A stretch of 64,000 nucleotides of DNA from Membranipora membranacea (Eukaryota; Bryozoa; Gymnolaemata; Cheilostomatida; Membraniporidae): assembly GCA_914767715.1 (NCBI GenBank), contig OU612068.1, positions 34,100,001-34,164,000 of the forward strand. Reading direction: 5' to 3'. How positions within the stretch are numbered: position 1 is the stretch's first letter; each line of letters begins with the position of its first letter. The position numbers and the translations under genes were made by a program. The notes under the pieces are model-generated. The model made no database searches, was not told where the DNA came from, and saw only the letters and a program-made list of their open reading frames with translations. Positions 1 to 12,689 of the stretch are shown here, piece by piece.

Positions 1-829
1 ACTGATGTCCATGTTGGTTCCATGCAAATTGTGAGAAATAGGCTTCAAAAATGTCAACATGAGTCGTGTACGTGTCTGCCACTCAAGCCCCCTAGTCCAC
101 TCAGTAGCCATTTGCTCATAATATCACAAATCTACCTTCACTGAGTGAGTGTTTTCTGTCTGTTTGTGTTTTAGTCGACTAAGGTATAACTACTACACAC
201 ACAGTAATAATCTGTTCTATATCTAATGTGTCTCTTGTATGCAGCATTACTCGCCGCTCTTATAAATCCAATCCTCTGCTTAATCAGTCAGAGTTTCCCT
301 TTTTGTATCTCCGTCTCATTTGACAGATCATTGGGCAGTGTTGTAATTAGCTGTAGCCATTAAATATGTAAGACTATGAAATTGTAGATAGGATCACTGG
401 CCAGTTATTGAACTTTGACACCAAAATTATCAATCAAAATTTAAGCGCTGGGGATATCATTGATTGAAGAGATTTTCTATTGGCCGTAATAGCAAGCACA
501 CGCACTCAACACTCAGCAAAAATACTAGGCTTTACTAAAATCTCTGAATCCCTTGAAAAGCATGCGATGAGCTGCACCCTTCACTGCAAAACTAGACTGC
601 CACATGCATTTCCCATGGCTTCCACAATCAATAGCATGCAATACTGAACTGCTGGTCACCAAGTTCAAAGTGTGAACCTGTCCGAGTTTTTAAGTTGGAT
701 TGAGTATTGTTTGGAACCCTAAATATGTTGTGGTTATCAGAATTTAGACGATACATTAACTGTGGGATTTTGAATGATAGGTTTTGTTATGGTGTTCGTT
801 TGCGCTATTTCGTTTTGGATGTTGTAGAA
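1..829. other. Intronic or upstream DNA before the first visible CLASP exon
   Basis: AT-rich sequence with no exon I can support in either strand. The short open frames here lack splice signals and family similarity. Because the first CLASP exon at 1510 has an acceptor and is in phase 0, this stretch is most simply read as CLASP intron. Confidence 0.6.
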
Positions 830-1318
830 ATAGACATTTTTCTGAGCTCTGATTTAGGCCTCAATTCGGAGTTGTCCCCTCTCCAGTTTGGTACTTTTAA
901 CCCACGCCGCATAGGAAAAACGTGCTGAAAAGAGGGTTATCTTGATAACCGCTTATAAAAGGCTAAAAATTATTTTTGATTCAGAATCTGCAGCATCGAA
1001 AACTCATATGGATATAGTTTGGGAAATAATTTTGGTATTTCGATAGTCAATTACGGCATTTTTTGCCTGTATTGCGGTCAATTTGACAGAATTTTTCATG
1101 AGTTTCGTCACTAAAATTTAGATTTATCAACATCCAAGCCTCCAATGATTTGGAAACCCTGTCTCACGGACTCTGAATCAACACTCATTTTTATCCTAAC
1201 ATAAGTGGTTATCAAGATAACCCTCTTTCAGCAGGTTTTTCCTATGCGGCGTGAGTTAAAAGTACCAAATTCGAGAGAGGACATCGAGGCATAAATAAGA
1301 GCTCAGAAAACTGTCTAT
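830..1318. mobile_element. Foldback / MITE-like element, copy 1
   Basis: The ends are long imperfect inverted repeats of roughly 125-150 bp. The left arm starts ATAGACATTTTTCTGAGCTC and includes AAGAGGGTTATCTTGATAAC near 929. The right arm carries the reverse complement of these (GTTATCAAGATAACCCTCTT near 1207) and ends AGCTCAGAAAACTGTCTAT. The centre (about 970-1190) is AT-rich and noncoding. A second copy lies at 45509-45984. No coding capacity is seen, so this is a non-autonomous DNA transposon or foldback element. I could not define a convincing target-site duplication. Confidence 0.85.
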
Positions 1319-1509
1319 TAGTTTTTGTAACTAGATATGAAGGGCATTGGTGACATTGACTTAGATAGACATGGCCTTAGTTATACAGAAATTTACCTCG
1401 TAATAATCATATATCATAGCTATTGTCTTTTCACCACAATTGGGCACACAACTCCCTATAATATTCTAACAAGTACCATGTTTGAACTGTCATTTGCATT
1501 CATTGTCAG

Positions 1510-4500
1510 GTCAAGTTACAGTACCTTCACTATCTGCATCAGCTGATACAACAGATGGAGATGAGTGAGTTCATCAATAACTCAGACACACGCGGCGCCG
1601 TGTCAAAAATAATCACCTGGGTAGAGGAGCCTAAATCAGGTGATATCAGGACAGCAGCAAAGTCTGTCATCGTCAGCATGTTCAACCTAAACCCTCCAGA
1701 ATTCTCTGCTCTAATCACCGGCCTTCAAAAAACCTTCCAGGTACGTGTAACTTCTATTTTATATGACAAGTACTTTGACTGTGTGGTGGGCTGCAGTGGA
1801 CTTTTGATTGCATTTTTTACCACCCTTTTACGCCTTGTCATTATCAATGTTATAATGTGTTTTAACACTCTTTATTTTTGTTTATAGAACACAGCTCATA
1901 AAGTTATAACACAGCATGTACAGGGTCTGACAGACATGATAGACTCACCTGTTAATCCTCTTAATCAGATGGGAGCGAGGGCCAAACGTAACTCTCCCAA
2001 TCCAAGGGCTTCTCCCAGGTAAACCACTAAAACATTGTAATATGCTAATATGTTATATATTTGCATGGTTTCATTCACCCACAACAAAGAAATTTTAAGT
2101 TTAGGGCCTTGGATAACAAATATTTGGCAGACCTATGCTCTCAATTTGAGGCAGGCAATACATCAATAAAGTTATTCTATATTGTCAAAGAGAATTTTGC
2201 ACCCACCAATGACTTCTTGGCAAACATCGTGATGTGTGAGTTGTGACAATGATCAGGGCAGTTTCCAAATCTATGTTCAATGTTCAGGTTTCACTGTTGA
2301 ATGTCAATCAAAACATTAAGCTTGATGATTGGTATGAAATCTATCCTGACAATTGAATGAATATAAGACCAGACCTCGAGCACCAATTCATCTCAATACG
2401 TAAATGCATCAGTGGGTAGTGAAACCTCGTTTATAATCGGGAGTGTGTCCTCAGGGCAAGCAATCAAGAATGCTCCTGAAGTGGGACCATCGTTGATAGA
2501 TTGTGCCAGCCCCCAGCGCCCTTGGTACATTTACTTCTAAATATTACAATGATTTTGATTTAATACCCTATTGAACAACAGAGTTAAGTTCTCACAATGT
2601 ATACAAATAGCTTGTATATTATCCTCAAAATTCCACTTCTTACAGAAACCGTTACCCATCAAACAGTAGCTGTGGTGCTGCAGGTGACTCCCCTAGTTCT
2701 GCTCACAGAATGAACCCAGATGAGATATTCAAATCTATAAGACAGACCACTGCTGATATACAGAACCTCAGTATCAACAGGTGTGTTATCAGTGACGCCG
2801 CTCAGTCATGTGTCGCTGTGTTTGCACTCTCACTAAAATTGTTGAATGATTTTTTCTTTTTCTTGAGTTTATTTTATGAATTTAGGCTTGTAAAGCCATC
2901 ATGAGAAAAAATTAAATATTAATCATTGATCTAAAACTATTCTCCAATATACTCAAACATAAACATCTTTTCATTGTTTTATATCACCTTCTCTTTTCAG
3001 AACACGGTAATGATTTAAGGCGCCAGGTTTATCATTATTTAATTCACTCCGCGTGTTTATGGATTCTGCTCTGTTGGTCCATGTTCAATGTTGTTTCATT
3101 TCGCTGTATAAGTTTTGAAATGTGTAATATTTTCTGACTCTTAGCTTAAATACCTGGTCTCGGTCGTCGTACGTCGGAGAAATCACTCTACTCACAGCCA
3201 AATAGCATGATTGCCCATTTCTTGTTGTGTGCATTTCACTACAATTATCTATCTAGTGTGCGCCCTCAGTTTTCTTCTGCAGACCCGCTATCTGGGGTAT
3301 TGTAGCTGTTATTGCTTTCAAAGCTAAACCAGGATTGGCTCAAGCATGCTAAGCTCCTCAGTCCATCATTACTATCCTCACATTGTGCACAGTTGTCAGA
3401 GATTTCTCTCTGACTTGTCCACTTTGTTGTTCTGTCACTGGTCAGTCCTCTCTGAGCTTCCAGGAGATGATTAAGGGGGTCTGATTTTTATTCTTCAGTA
3501 AACTGGATGATCCAGCCAAGGAGCGAGACAGCACGTCACAGGACAGCGGTATACAGAGTTCTCTCCCTGATGTTAGAAGTGACTCACCTCTCAATCAGCA
3601 TCATAGATCAGCTTATAAACCCTCCAACTACTCTACCCCTACTTCGACTGTAACTCAATCTTATACACAAAACAACAACACTGTCCCAGCGGTTAGCACT
3701 TTCACTATGACTATCCACTGAATAAGACCCATCTACAATTACTAGTACAGCTAGGTGTTTTATGATTTCACGAACATGTAAAATAATGTGTAAAGGTGGT
3801 TGTAGCATCCATAAAGACTGGAAAGAATGATCTTATATTGTGACTGAAAAAAATAAATCTAAAAATACACGTGATCGGCTTCAGTGATACTGCGATACTA
3901 AATCTGTGATATAATTGTGATATGATTGTTTCACTAAATCTGTGATGCTAATTACAGAATGGTTTGGATGCTATACTAAAAGGAGCCGAGGGTGGAGAGG
4001 ATTTCCTTATAGATGATTCGGATGAGGATATGCCCTTTGACCCATCTGATCCTCTCTCCAGAATACTTAAGGACTTATCCAACCATGACGAGAGGTAAGT
4101 CCCTAAATCAGCTATTTCATGGGCACGTATATGTACGTACACGTTACGCATATAGATTATGTTGTGTAATAACGGGCTGTAGCGATTGGGAACTCTCCTG
4201 ATTATAAGATTGTAATTAATGTAGATGTTTAAAAATTGTCTTTGCAGCAAGTTTGAAATGGTGTACGTGGTTTAACTTGCTGGCACACACTGCTGGGTAA
4301 TGTGTTTGCCACTGAAAAGTAATTATTAATAAAAACTTTGCTTTTGAATAGGTCCATGAGTCACAGTTTCAAATCTTGGTATACCAATACCACAACTGTA
4401 TATATGACATGACGCATTATGAATTTTCATTCAGACATGAAGAGAGGAAAAAAGCGATGGAGGATTTAATACACATGGCTAGAAAAGGTGGCAATGGCGC

Positions 4501-5994
4501 AAAGTGGGACGAACATTTCAAGACCCTTCTGCTTCTCCTTCTGGAGACTCTGGGTGATAAAGATGTAAGTTAAACTGATGATGATGTTCTTCTCCTGAGC
4601 AGAATGTATCTAAGGATTATTTGGCCTCGCAGGCTGATATTGCATGCCGCCATGGTAGATGATGGTTTAGTGTCTAGTTTTGTATTTTGTTGAATGTTTT
4701 TGTTGACAGGCCCTGATTAGAGCTCAGGCTCTTCAGGTTTTGAGAGAGCTCATCAAATGGGAGAAGAACAGATTTGAGACATACGCTGAACTTACTATAC
4801 TCAACGTCATACAGGCTCACAGAGATTCTAATAAAGAAGTAATAAATACGTTCTGATAAGTTGACTTTGTAACTCCAGAATAACATTCAGGTCAAGATTG
4901 ATTCTCTATGCTCTGTTAGTGGATGCCGAGGAATTTATATTTGTTATGAATTCTGAAGGCTGGTTATTGTGATATAAATTATTCTTTTGCACAACTGTCA
5001 ACTGATACGTCATAGTTGTATGATATTTTAGCCTGTGGTTCTGTGATTTAAAGGTATTCCGGGCTGCGGAAGAATGTGCAGCTACTCTGGCCAAGTCTTT
5101 GAAGCCTGAGCACTCAGTGGTTGTGTTAGCTAAGCTTACAGACACTCTAGAGTACCCCCTCACTGTGGCAGCTATAAAAACTCTCACTCAGGTTATTGAG
5201 CTGATGGACAAAGATGGTCTTATGGGTGTCACTCACAGGCTTATTCCAGGTCTTATTAAGGTATGTAAAGTTAAATATATCATGGGTCTAATGTGATTAG
5301 GTCTAACCAATGAACTGAGGGAGTTCATTGGTCTAACGTGCTCATAAATGATCTTTAGCAGAGTTACTGTGTGCAAACAAACATCAATGGGCTAAGTTAT
5401 CTCCTAAAGTACTATCTTAGCCGAGGATCCAGCTAGCTGATTAGTACTGTCCTGATTTTACTGATTCTTTTTGTTTGACAGGGTTATGAACACGATGAGT
5501 CGTCATGTAGGAAAGCCAGCTGTTTCGCACTGGTAGCACTTTACCTGAAAATCGGAGATAACCTCATGCCACATCTATCTGCTCTTACTGGCAGCAAGGT
5601 AAGAAAATTTATTAAAACCCAAAGTTAAAGAAATTAATAAATAATTAAATAATTATCAGTTCTCGCAGTAGCAGCGAGCGCTTTAGAGTCAAAAGGGATA
5701 TCTGAGCTCAATGTTATAATCAAAGTATAAATAGCGCAATGCTGGCTGCAGCTGATATGCCTATAGTTTTCTCATTGAGCTTTCTTTGATATTAGATAGT
5801 GGGCACCCTTTACCACACAAAATCAAAGATGGTGACTATTTGGAACCATAAGTAAGAAAATATTCCCTTTTGTTTCTATATGTGGTTTAAACCTAAGCCT
5901 TTTGATGTCCCCCATTTGGTTATCATCACTCTCTGTGTTTCAGCTGAAGCTGTTGAACCTGTACATTAAGAGAGCTGAGGGAAGGCCGACTTGA
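1510..5994 (+). CDS. CLASP: CLASP (CLIP-associating protein / MAST-Orbit), C-terminal half, 5' part outside window
   Basis: CLASP binds microtubule plus ends through TOG (HEAT-like) domains and promotes rescue and stabilisation; its C-terminal domain docks CLIP-170 and kinetochore or cortical partners. Ten exons join in frame: 1510-1740, 1888-2018, 2646-2780, 3499-3691, 3958-4094, 4435-4564, 4710-4838, 5054-5260, 5482-5598, 5944-5994. The first visible exon holds the end of an internal TOG domain (AVSKIITWVEEPKSGDIR; PPEFSALITGLQKTFQ). Two Ser/Pro-rich linker exons follow, with a conserved NPDEIFKSIRQTTADIQ segment. The C-terminal TOG/CLIP-interacting domain begins near DPLSRILKDLSNHDER and continues DEHFKTLLLLLLETLGDKD, ETYAELTILNVIQAHRDS and GYEHDESSCRKASCFALVA. 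The protein ends KLLNLYIKRAEGRPT and stops at 5992-5994. The end is shorter than the vertebrate tail, which continues with a Ser-rich stretch. Donor 3692 (GTTAGC) is the weakest splice call. Earlier exons lie left of the window. Confidence 0.95.
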
Positions 5995-6778
5995 GAGGCT
6001 TTCAGAAACAGAAATTAACTCTGAATTAATTCTCAAAACTGCTTTGCTGTTCCATATAATGTAACGTATTCCATGTCGGGTATCTTGCTGCTATAGTTGT
6101 TAAGAATTTCCTTTTATTTTATAAGATACCCAGATCTGCTCTCATCTTAGACAGTTTATGTTTTATTGCCCTTTCGTACAAGCATTACCAAAATGAGTTC
6201 ATTATTATTTTCTACGATAAAGTGGTCGATCGCTGGGCACCTGAGAGCTTATGAGTTGTTTTTTTATCTTCTATAAATAAGAATAAGTTTAGATAGTTGT
6301 ACTCTGACTATGCAGGCCCTGTTATCTGCTGTGCCCTCTGAATTGTATGTATTTTGCTTACAAGAGTGATTGATTTTTTTTTCTTTTTCCTGTGTAGAAT
6401 ACTATTATGTCTAGGCTATCTGGAGATCAGCTTAAGAGTTGCTTGCTTGTTTTTTCAACTTCACAGTTTTATTCATTCAGGTGACCGTTTAGCCGTTAAA
6501 CTCAATTTGAACCATTCACTAAAAACGGACAAACCTTCCAATGACACTTAATCTGGAAGAAAGAATTAGTAAACTATTAGTGCAGGTTCAAACTTTGTAT
6601 TTATTCTACCAGGTAAATATTGTTCTGTTATCAGTAATGTAACTATGTGAATATCAATACAATTTCAGAAATTTCACTCCATTGTTTTTGATATAAATCC
6701 GTAAATTTTGCAAGAACTGCTCCTTGTTCCAATAATCAACTAATCTATCAGCATGATAAAAGTCACAGCTGCTGACAA
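5995..6778. other. CLASP 3'UTR and convergent intergenic DNA
   Basis: Stop codons of CLASP (+) and the coiled-coil gene (-) face each other across about 780 bp. The interval is AT-rich and should hold both 3'UTRs. A reverse-strand AATAAA (TTTATT on the + strand, near 6599-6604) is a plausible poly(A) signal for the minus-strand gene. No other gene is seen. Confidence 0.6.
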
Positions 6779-9700
6779 CTAGGGCTGCCAGTGTGGTTTC
6801 TGTGTTTGGGGTTGGGGTGGGGGTGTTGAGTGATTCTTCATCTTCTGATTGAGGAGTCGGGGTGGTAATCCTACTTTTTTACCTCTAGTACCTCTATCAG
6901 ACTGATGCTGTAGAGGACCGATGGGTAACTCTGCTGTTTGTTGATTATTATCACTTGTCAGTTGTTCTTTGTTCTGCACTCCTCCTGTATAGTTAGGCTC
7001 ACTATGAGCATCGATGGAGCTCAATTTTTGTTTTGTGGTTTGACCCATTCTCTCTCTTAAACCTTTCTTACGTTCACAACTGCAATTACCCATGTCATTG
7101 TTGGGACATAGACAGAAGTTGTTTGATTTAAAATCATTGACTGATGCAAGCATATGAGGAGATATTTGCATTGGCTTGCCGGGCTGGTTTTTTAATCGTA
7201 CTGGAGACCTGAACTTTGTGTTGTCAGCTAATGACATATTACTGTCCGATACCATGATATTCATCTGAGTGTGATCTTCTCTTGGAGGGTTAGACAAACA
7301 TGGTACATTAGATGGATGATTCGTTGAGTTGTTAGAGAAGCAACCCATACTGGTCTCCATCATTTCAACCTGAGCATGATGTTGATTTATCTTTGCTCGG
7401 TGGTGAGATTGCTCGCCCTCCACATCGCTGAGTCTCAGCTTTGGGGCGTTGACGGGCGGAAAACTTGGTTTGGTGGTAGTCGTAATATCTGAGTCAATGT
7501 TTGACCCCTTAGTCTGTCTGACTGGAGACCAACATTCTGTTGGATTGTTATCAAGTTGGTTCTGGGCACTTTCCTTTTTCTCCGATATGTTCTTACTTCT
7601 CGCACTTTCGGTCTGAACTTCAATTACATTGCCATCTTTGATTTTCTCATCCTTAGTCTCTATTCCAGCTGCTTGGTTATATGCTGAAGGAAATACCTTG
7701 CTCAAGTCGAATTCAGCTTGTGCATATTGATGGGCATCAGCATTCTTCCCATGTTTCGTCGAAGGTACTTGATTCACTCTCTCAAGGGTTTGCGGTCCAT
7801 CTGCTGAGTTTCTGGAGGCCTTGCCTGGTGTCACAGTGGCTTTATAGGGAGCTTGTGTTGGTTGAACTGTGTTTGGTCTCATATTATTGTTTGGTATTTG
7901 CTTTCCATTTATATCTGCTGGCCCGTAATGATAAGCAATTCCGGCAGATGGCACAGACTGAGGAAAGGGTTTATTTACAAGTATGGTTTGTTGTGGATTC
8001 ATGAAACCTGGGGAAGAGTTGGTTAACATTATCTGCTGATGGTTCCCTTGTTTAAATGCAGAAACATGAGGCTGCATTGGTTTCTTGAGGGCAAAAGCAT
8101 GCTGCTGGTATTGATGATTTGTTTGAACTATCTGCTGCTTTCCAGCTGCATGACCATACTGGGCCTCTTCAAAGAAACCGAAACTAAGAGGATTCTGCCA
8201 TGATTCAAGGTGGCTTCCATGGGCACTTGCAGGTTGAGGATTGATGGCGTGGTTAGATGCTGCGTCAATGGTTTTACTGGGCACAGCTGGTATGAACTCA
8301 CGAGCATCTTGTGAAGGTGTGTTGATCCATGAATCTCGAGAGAGCGGGAGTTGCTGTATAGTAAGCTAAAGAAAAAAGGAAAAATAATAATTATCCATTA
8401 TTAAGATATTTTTTTCTACTGCTAAGAACAGTTTTTGCTCATATGTTTCTGATTAATTTATTTCATTCGCAAAACCAGTAACTTGCCGGAAGCTGTGCTA
8501 CAGATGTGTGAGAAGGTTGTTTTGGTTCACTCCCTTCAAAGCTCTTCCATACATAAGGTGGTAACTGAAAACAATATATGGGATAAAATTAATCAGGCTC
8601 AAAGAACTGCTCAGGAATTGCTACCCTTTCATTACTGATTAGATTTATGCATGTCCATTAAGGATGACTGAGCGTCCAGGTTGTGGTCGGCATTCCACCC
8701 TGTGCATACAAGTTCTCGTAGAAAGTATTAACAATTATCAATTATAATCAGGGTGTAAGCAGACTACTTGTCCTGATCAACAATTACTTTGACGAAGTGA
8801 GTATTCGAGAAAGTGGTGTGATCCCTAAACATAATGGATAAAGCAGGACTTACCTTCGACACTTGACTTTCCAATTTGCTTATTCTCTCTGATAACTTGT
8901 TCACACCTGCCTGATCTTCTCTAATGGACTGTAGGAGTGAGCTGACCTCTTGTCGATGATTGAACACTTCTTTGTCTCTATCTTTGTAAAGGCTGGCGAG
9001 CTCATTGAAGAGCTGAGCCTGTGATACCAGACTTCTCTCCATCACTTCCAGCTGGGATTTGTGCTCCCTTTTCTGTGCCTCCAGTATATCATCAGACACT
9101 GGAGAGGCTCTTATATCTGCTGGTTTTTCGGCGAGGTGCTTTTTCATTCTGTTAATCTAACAAAAATGTATAAATATACTAATCTGGTTGGTGGTAGAAC
9201 ATGGTCTGGTTTGTGTAATTATTTTCCAATATATATCACATAACATGAATTCTCATTGTAAGTACAACCATACTAAATTAACATGTTACATGGAGTTAAT
9301 TTCTATCCATGCCATGACATGATAAATTGAGAGAGATCAAATCTAAAAATTAAATGATTCCATAGATCCATTAGCGCCCTTTTAGTCCAGTTATTTTTAG
9401 TATTAATGGTAATCGGTATTGTAGTATAATTACAATTGCCTGATCTTCCAAAGAAGTTTGCTGCTCAAGTGTTGAAATTTTCCCTTCGATAGTTTTGAGA
9501 CGCTGATCTAACTTCATATACAGGCACGCCATCCTTCGATCACTTATCAGTGTCACATTGGCGAAACAAGCATCTATATTCTTTCTTTCTATACCTCTGT
9601 CGTCTGCCTAGGAAAGATAGATAGAGAAGTCTGTGTGAAAAAGTTTTTGATTAGGGTTACATCATAGTATATATAAAATACATCGATTGTCTATCATGTG

Positions 9701-10176
9701 TGAAATCATTTGAAACGCAACATTTCTTCAGTTTCAAGATTTATGGTTTTCATAGTCTATGAATTCACCTGTGATTGAAGCATCTGTTTACATTCCGATA
9801 TTTCCGTCTTGTTCAGTTTTATCTGATGGACAAGATATTTTACAACCACCAGCTCATCTAGTTTGATATTTGGAGGGATTTGACTTGAAGTAGGCATTGC
9901 TGTGCTGGTGTTGTTTATCTTGTTGTCGACAGCAGCTGGTCTCTTCACCTTCTCCCTGGCTGTGGCTGTCATGGTGGCTGATGGGGCAGATGGTGATGGA
10001 GCTACAGGATTCCTCAGCTCTGCAAGTTTCTGTTTGCTGGAAATCTTGCTGACTGGCTCTTGCTTGACATGAATATTGAATCCAAAAGATAGTGCCTCAT
10101 CTTTTTCCCGGTCAATATCTCTCTCGTCAGTAGCATCACCTCCGCCTTTGTCGCTAAGAGCTCTGGAAACGGACAT
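6779..10176 (-). CDS. Unrecognised coiled-coil protein with low-complexity tail and PAM2-like motif
   Basis: Five exons, read on the minus strand, join in phase 0: 10176-9769 (start ATG at 10176-10174), 9607-9434, 9156-8854, 8564-8487 and 8365-6779, giving about 850 residues. I do not recognise the family. The N-terminus is Ser/Pro/Ala-rich (SFGFNIHVKQEP; NPVAPSPSAPSATMTATA). Residues of about 110-295 are coiled coil (KLDELVVVKYLVHQIKLNK; LDQRLKTIEGKISTLEQQ; KDRDKEVFNHRQEVSSLLQ; KLSERISKLESQVSK). The last exon, about 530 residues, is Gln/Asn/Ser/Pro-rich and predicted disordered, ending with a poly-Pro/Gln stretch. It contains DAREFIPAV near its start, resembling the A-x-E-F-x-P core of PABP-binding PAM2 motifs, and a Cys cluster (CLCPNNDMGNCSCERKKG). 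The intron before the last exon needs a GC donor. It is tail-to-tail with CLASP. It could be a centrosomal/ciliary or an RNA-associated scaffold; neither is established. Confidence 0.8.
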
Positions 10177-10334
10177 GTTCTGCTGTTCAAAATTATATTA
10201 AGCTGAACCAACTCATCCCCAAAAAAGTATTGGCAGCCCGCTCACATTTAAATCATGCTCAATCATCAAGCGCTGTGCAAAGCATCACGTCATGACAGGA
10301 TGAGACACAATATGGAAATGATTGTCTATCCAGT
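10177..10334. promoter_or_regulatory. Probable 5'UTR/promoter side of the coiled-coil gene
   Basis: Short interval upstream of the minus-strand ATG at 10176. The start context on the minus strand is AGAACATGT. No TATA box is evident. A LINE remnant begins immediately beyond. Confidence 0.35.
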
Positions 10335-12000
10335 ATGATGATGATGAACTCTTTATTGATAAAATAATAAAAACAAAAAATAAAATATATATACTTTTAT
10401 TGTCAGCAACAATTCATTATTACTAATGTTTTTCATGATGTGACATAAATGGCAAAAAAAAGAAAAATGATACAAACAAAGATTCAACAAAAAATAAGAC
10501 TATGCCAATAAAATGAAAAAATGTTGCATTATCCTTTTCTTAAACATATTCAAAGCAATGAACTTAAGGTTTAGTTCATTGTTCAAAGTAAGAGTGCTTC
10601 TCAATGTAGAGGGTAAAATATTAAAGTTTGCTGCTATTTTGTGGTTTAAGTTGTCTAATGGAGGTTTAAGTAAGTGTGTATCGCTTCTTGGAAATCTGTG
10701 TGGTGTGGTAACAAAAAAATCAGAGATGTTTGGATAAATTATTCAGAGCCTTAAATCCCGTAATGTAAGTAAGATAATTGCTCAGTATTGGAAGGGGTAA
10801 AATTTTAAGTGATGTACATATGTCATTAGTAAGTGACAAATAAAAAGGTATATGTTGAACATTGGCCACAATTCTCAACGCTCTTTTTTGCTGAGTGAAA
10901 ATTGGGTTTGTGACATTTGATGCACGTAAGTTGTAATATATATGGATACCATAAATGAGATAACAGTGAATAAATTGAAAGTAAAATTGTTTAGCAGAAT
11001 GCGTGGTCAAGTAGGGTCTGCATAGTAAGTAAAGTTAGTTTGCATTTTTTGACACCTTATCCAAAACAGTCTCACCATGACCATTCAATGAAAACGAGTC
11101 AGATATCTTAAAGCCAAGAAGTTCAGTTTCATATCTTTGAATTATTTGGTTATTGCCAATTTTTAAATTTAATGATGAATCCTCCCCAAAAGAACTTAGA
11201 AAGTGTGAGTTTTTATAATTTATTGTCATGTGATTATTTTTACACCAATTGTTGATTGAAACCAAATCTCGATTACACATTTGAACTAAAGTAGAGGGAA
11301 CAGAATGGCTTGCTACAAAAACAGTGTCATCGGCCTATGCATAAGAGTTCGAGGAGAGAGGTAGATTGAGTAGGTCATTTATATAAATCGGAAATAAAGT
11401 TGGTGCCAGTATTGAACCTTGCGGAACCCCAGTATTAATGTATCAATAAAATATATTACTGAGTTTTCAGCATAGAAATATTATCATGTAACTGAGATTT
11501 TATTGATATCATCAAATAAGATCCCAAATGACAATCCACACTCCTGGCTCCTACAATATACATACATTGATCACTTATCACTCCACATGCTAACATAAGT
11601 ATGAATAACTTGATGATGATATGACTAGATGCGGTATGCTGTGAGTTTTATCTATTTCTAGTACTGAATGATGACACTGCACCATTATAATGAACATACT
11701 GAGACCTGTCTTGTAGAAATGATGATAACAACAAAAACGCCTTGTTCTCAAAATTAAAGTTCTGTAGTTTATTTTTTAATATTTGGTGATCAACACAATC
11801 AAATGCCTTGCAGAAATCATTAAACATAAAAATACTCTTCCTTTGTTTGAGTTTTTCAGAAGAATAGTCAGAAATAATTCTGTGAACGGCATCGCTGCAG
11901 GAATGTGCAGTGCGAAAACCGGACTGCGATGAAGATATTAGATGGTTTTCATTTAAAAATATCTGAATATTAATATTCAAATGCTTTTCAAATATCTTTA
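10335..12000 (-). mobile_element. Degenerate non-LTR retrotransposon (LINE) fragment, reverse transcriptase and 3' end
   Basis: Reverse-transcriptase blocks appear in order on the minus strand. KAFDCVDHQILKNKL lies in an open frame at 11980-11648. GVPQGSILAPTLF is near 11430. YADDT is near 11330 but interrupted by an in-frame TAG. The thumb and C-terminal region follows, with ELLGFKISDSFSLNGHG and QKRALRIVANVQHIPFYLSL at 11010-10720. The minus-strand 3' end runs into a short (TCA)n repeat near 10335-10340 rather than poly(A), as in CR1/L2-like LINEs. About 215 bp without RT similarity (11435-11650) separates two RT blocks that should be adjacent. The copy is 5'-truncated, carries stops and is surely dead. 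Clade assignment beyond CR1/Jockey-like is not possible by eye. Confidence 0.85.
11435..11650. mobile_element. Possible insertion splitting the LINE reverse transcriptase
   Basis: The reading of the minus-strand RT jumps from AVSSFSTRN to NTGVPQGS across this AT-rich block, which has no RT similarity. A small inverted repeat (TATCAATAAAAT near 11446; ATTTTATTGATA near 11488) lies at one side. It may be a nested small element or diverged filler; no clear target-site duplication was seen. Confidence 0.4.
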
Positions 12001-12689
12001 GAAAGAATGCCTCTTTTTGCAGGCAAAGATGAAAGGATAATATTCGAGAATATATAAAATAATGAATAAATAATAAATGACATAATAATGAAATAGAGTT
12101 TGAGGCTTGAAAATAAAAATTATATCATGAGTATTTGAGTGGCAATTATTTGAGATTGTAATGTCTGTGATTGCCCTCCGTATTATCTGAGATCGGTGTC
12201 TGCGGCGCTGGTCTCCATTTCACATACATCAGAGGGCCCTAGTTGCCGCAATATCAAACCTCAAGCACCAGTTTGTAACTATAGGCTATAGCTTTGCCAG
12301 TTACTTCCCAGTGGAGGTAAAGCCTTGTTATAGCCTGGCCTTGGCTGTCATCTGAACTGGGTAATCAGAACATCAGTCTCCTAGTGAGATTTAGGAATGA
12401 AATGACTGATTCCCAGTTGTCCATGGAGGGGTTAGTATAATATGTGCTGAGCAACTCACATGTAGAAATTGTCTATTCAATAAAATTTGAACAATATGTC
12501 AAGTTCTTTCTTCAATCTCACTGGATCATTCATTGATAAAAGTAACTCGGGATTTATTTGTTTAAAGAATATTTAACCAAGCCACTTTCATATTATCTAC
12601 AGTGCTCTCTGAAGTTAATGAAACAACTATCGCAAAGTGTGGAAATAAGCTTAAGTTTAGTTTAGCTAGTATGGGGGAAATTTGATTTC

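Noticed and set aside
7681-8004. 107-codon + strand ORF
   Set aside because: Antisense shadow of the large last exon of the minus-strand coiled-coil gene.
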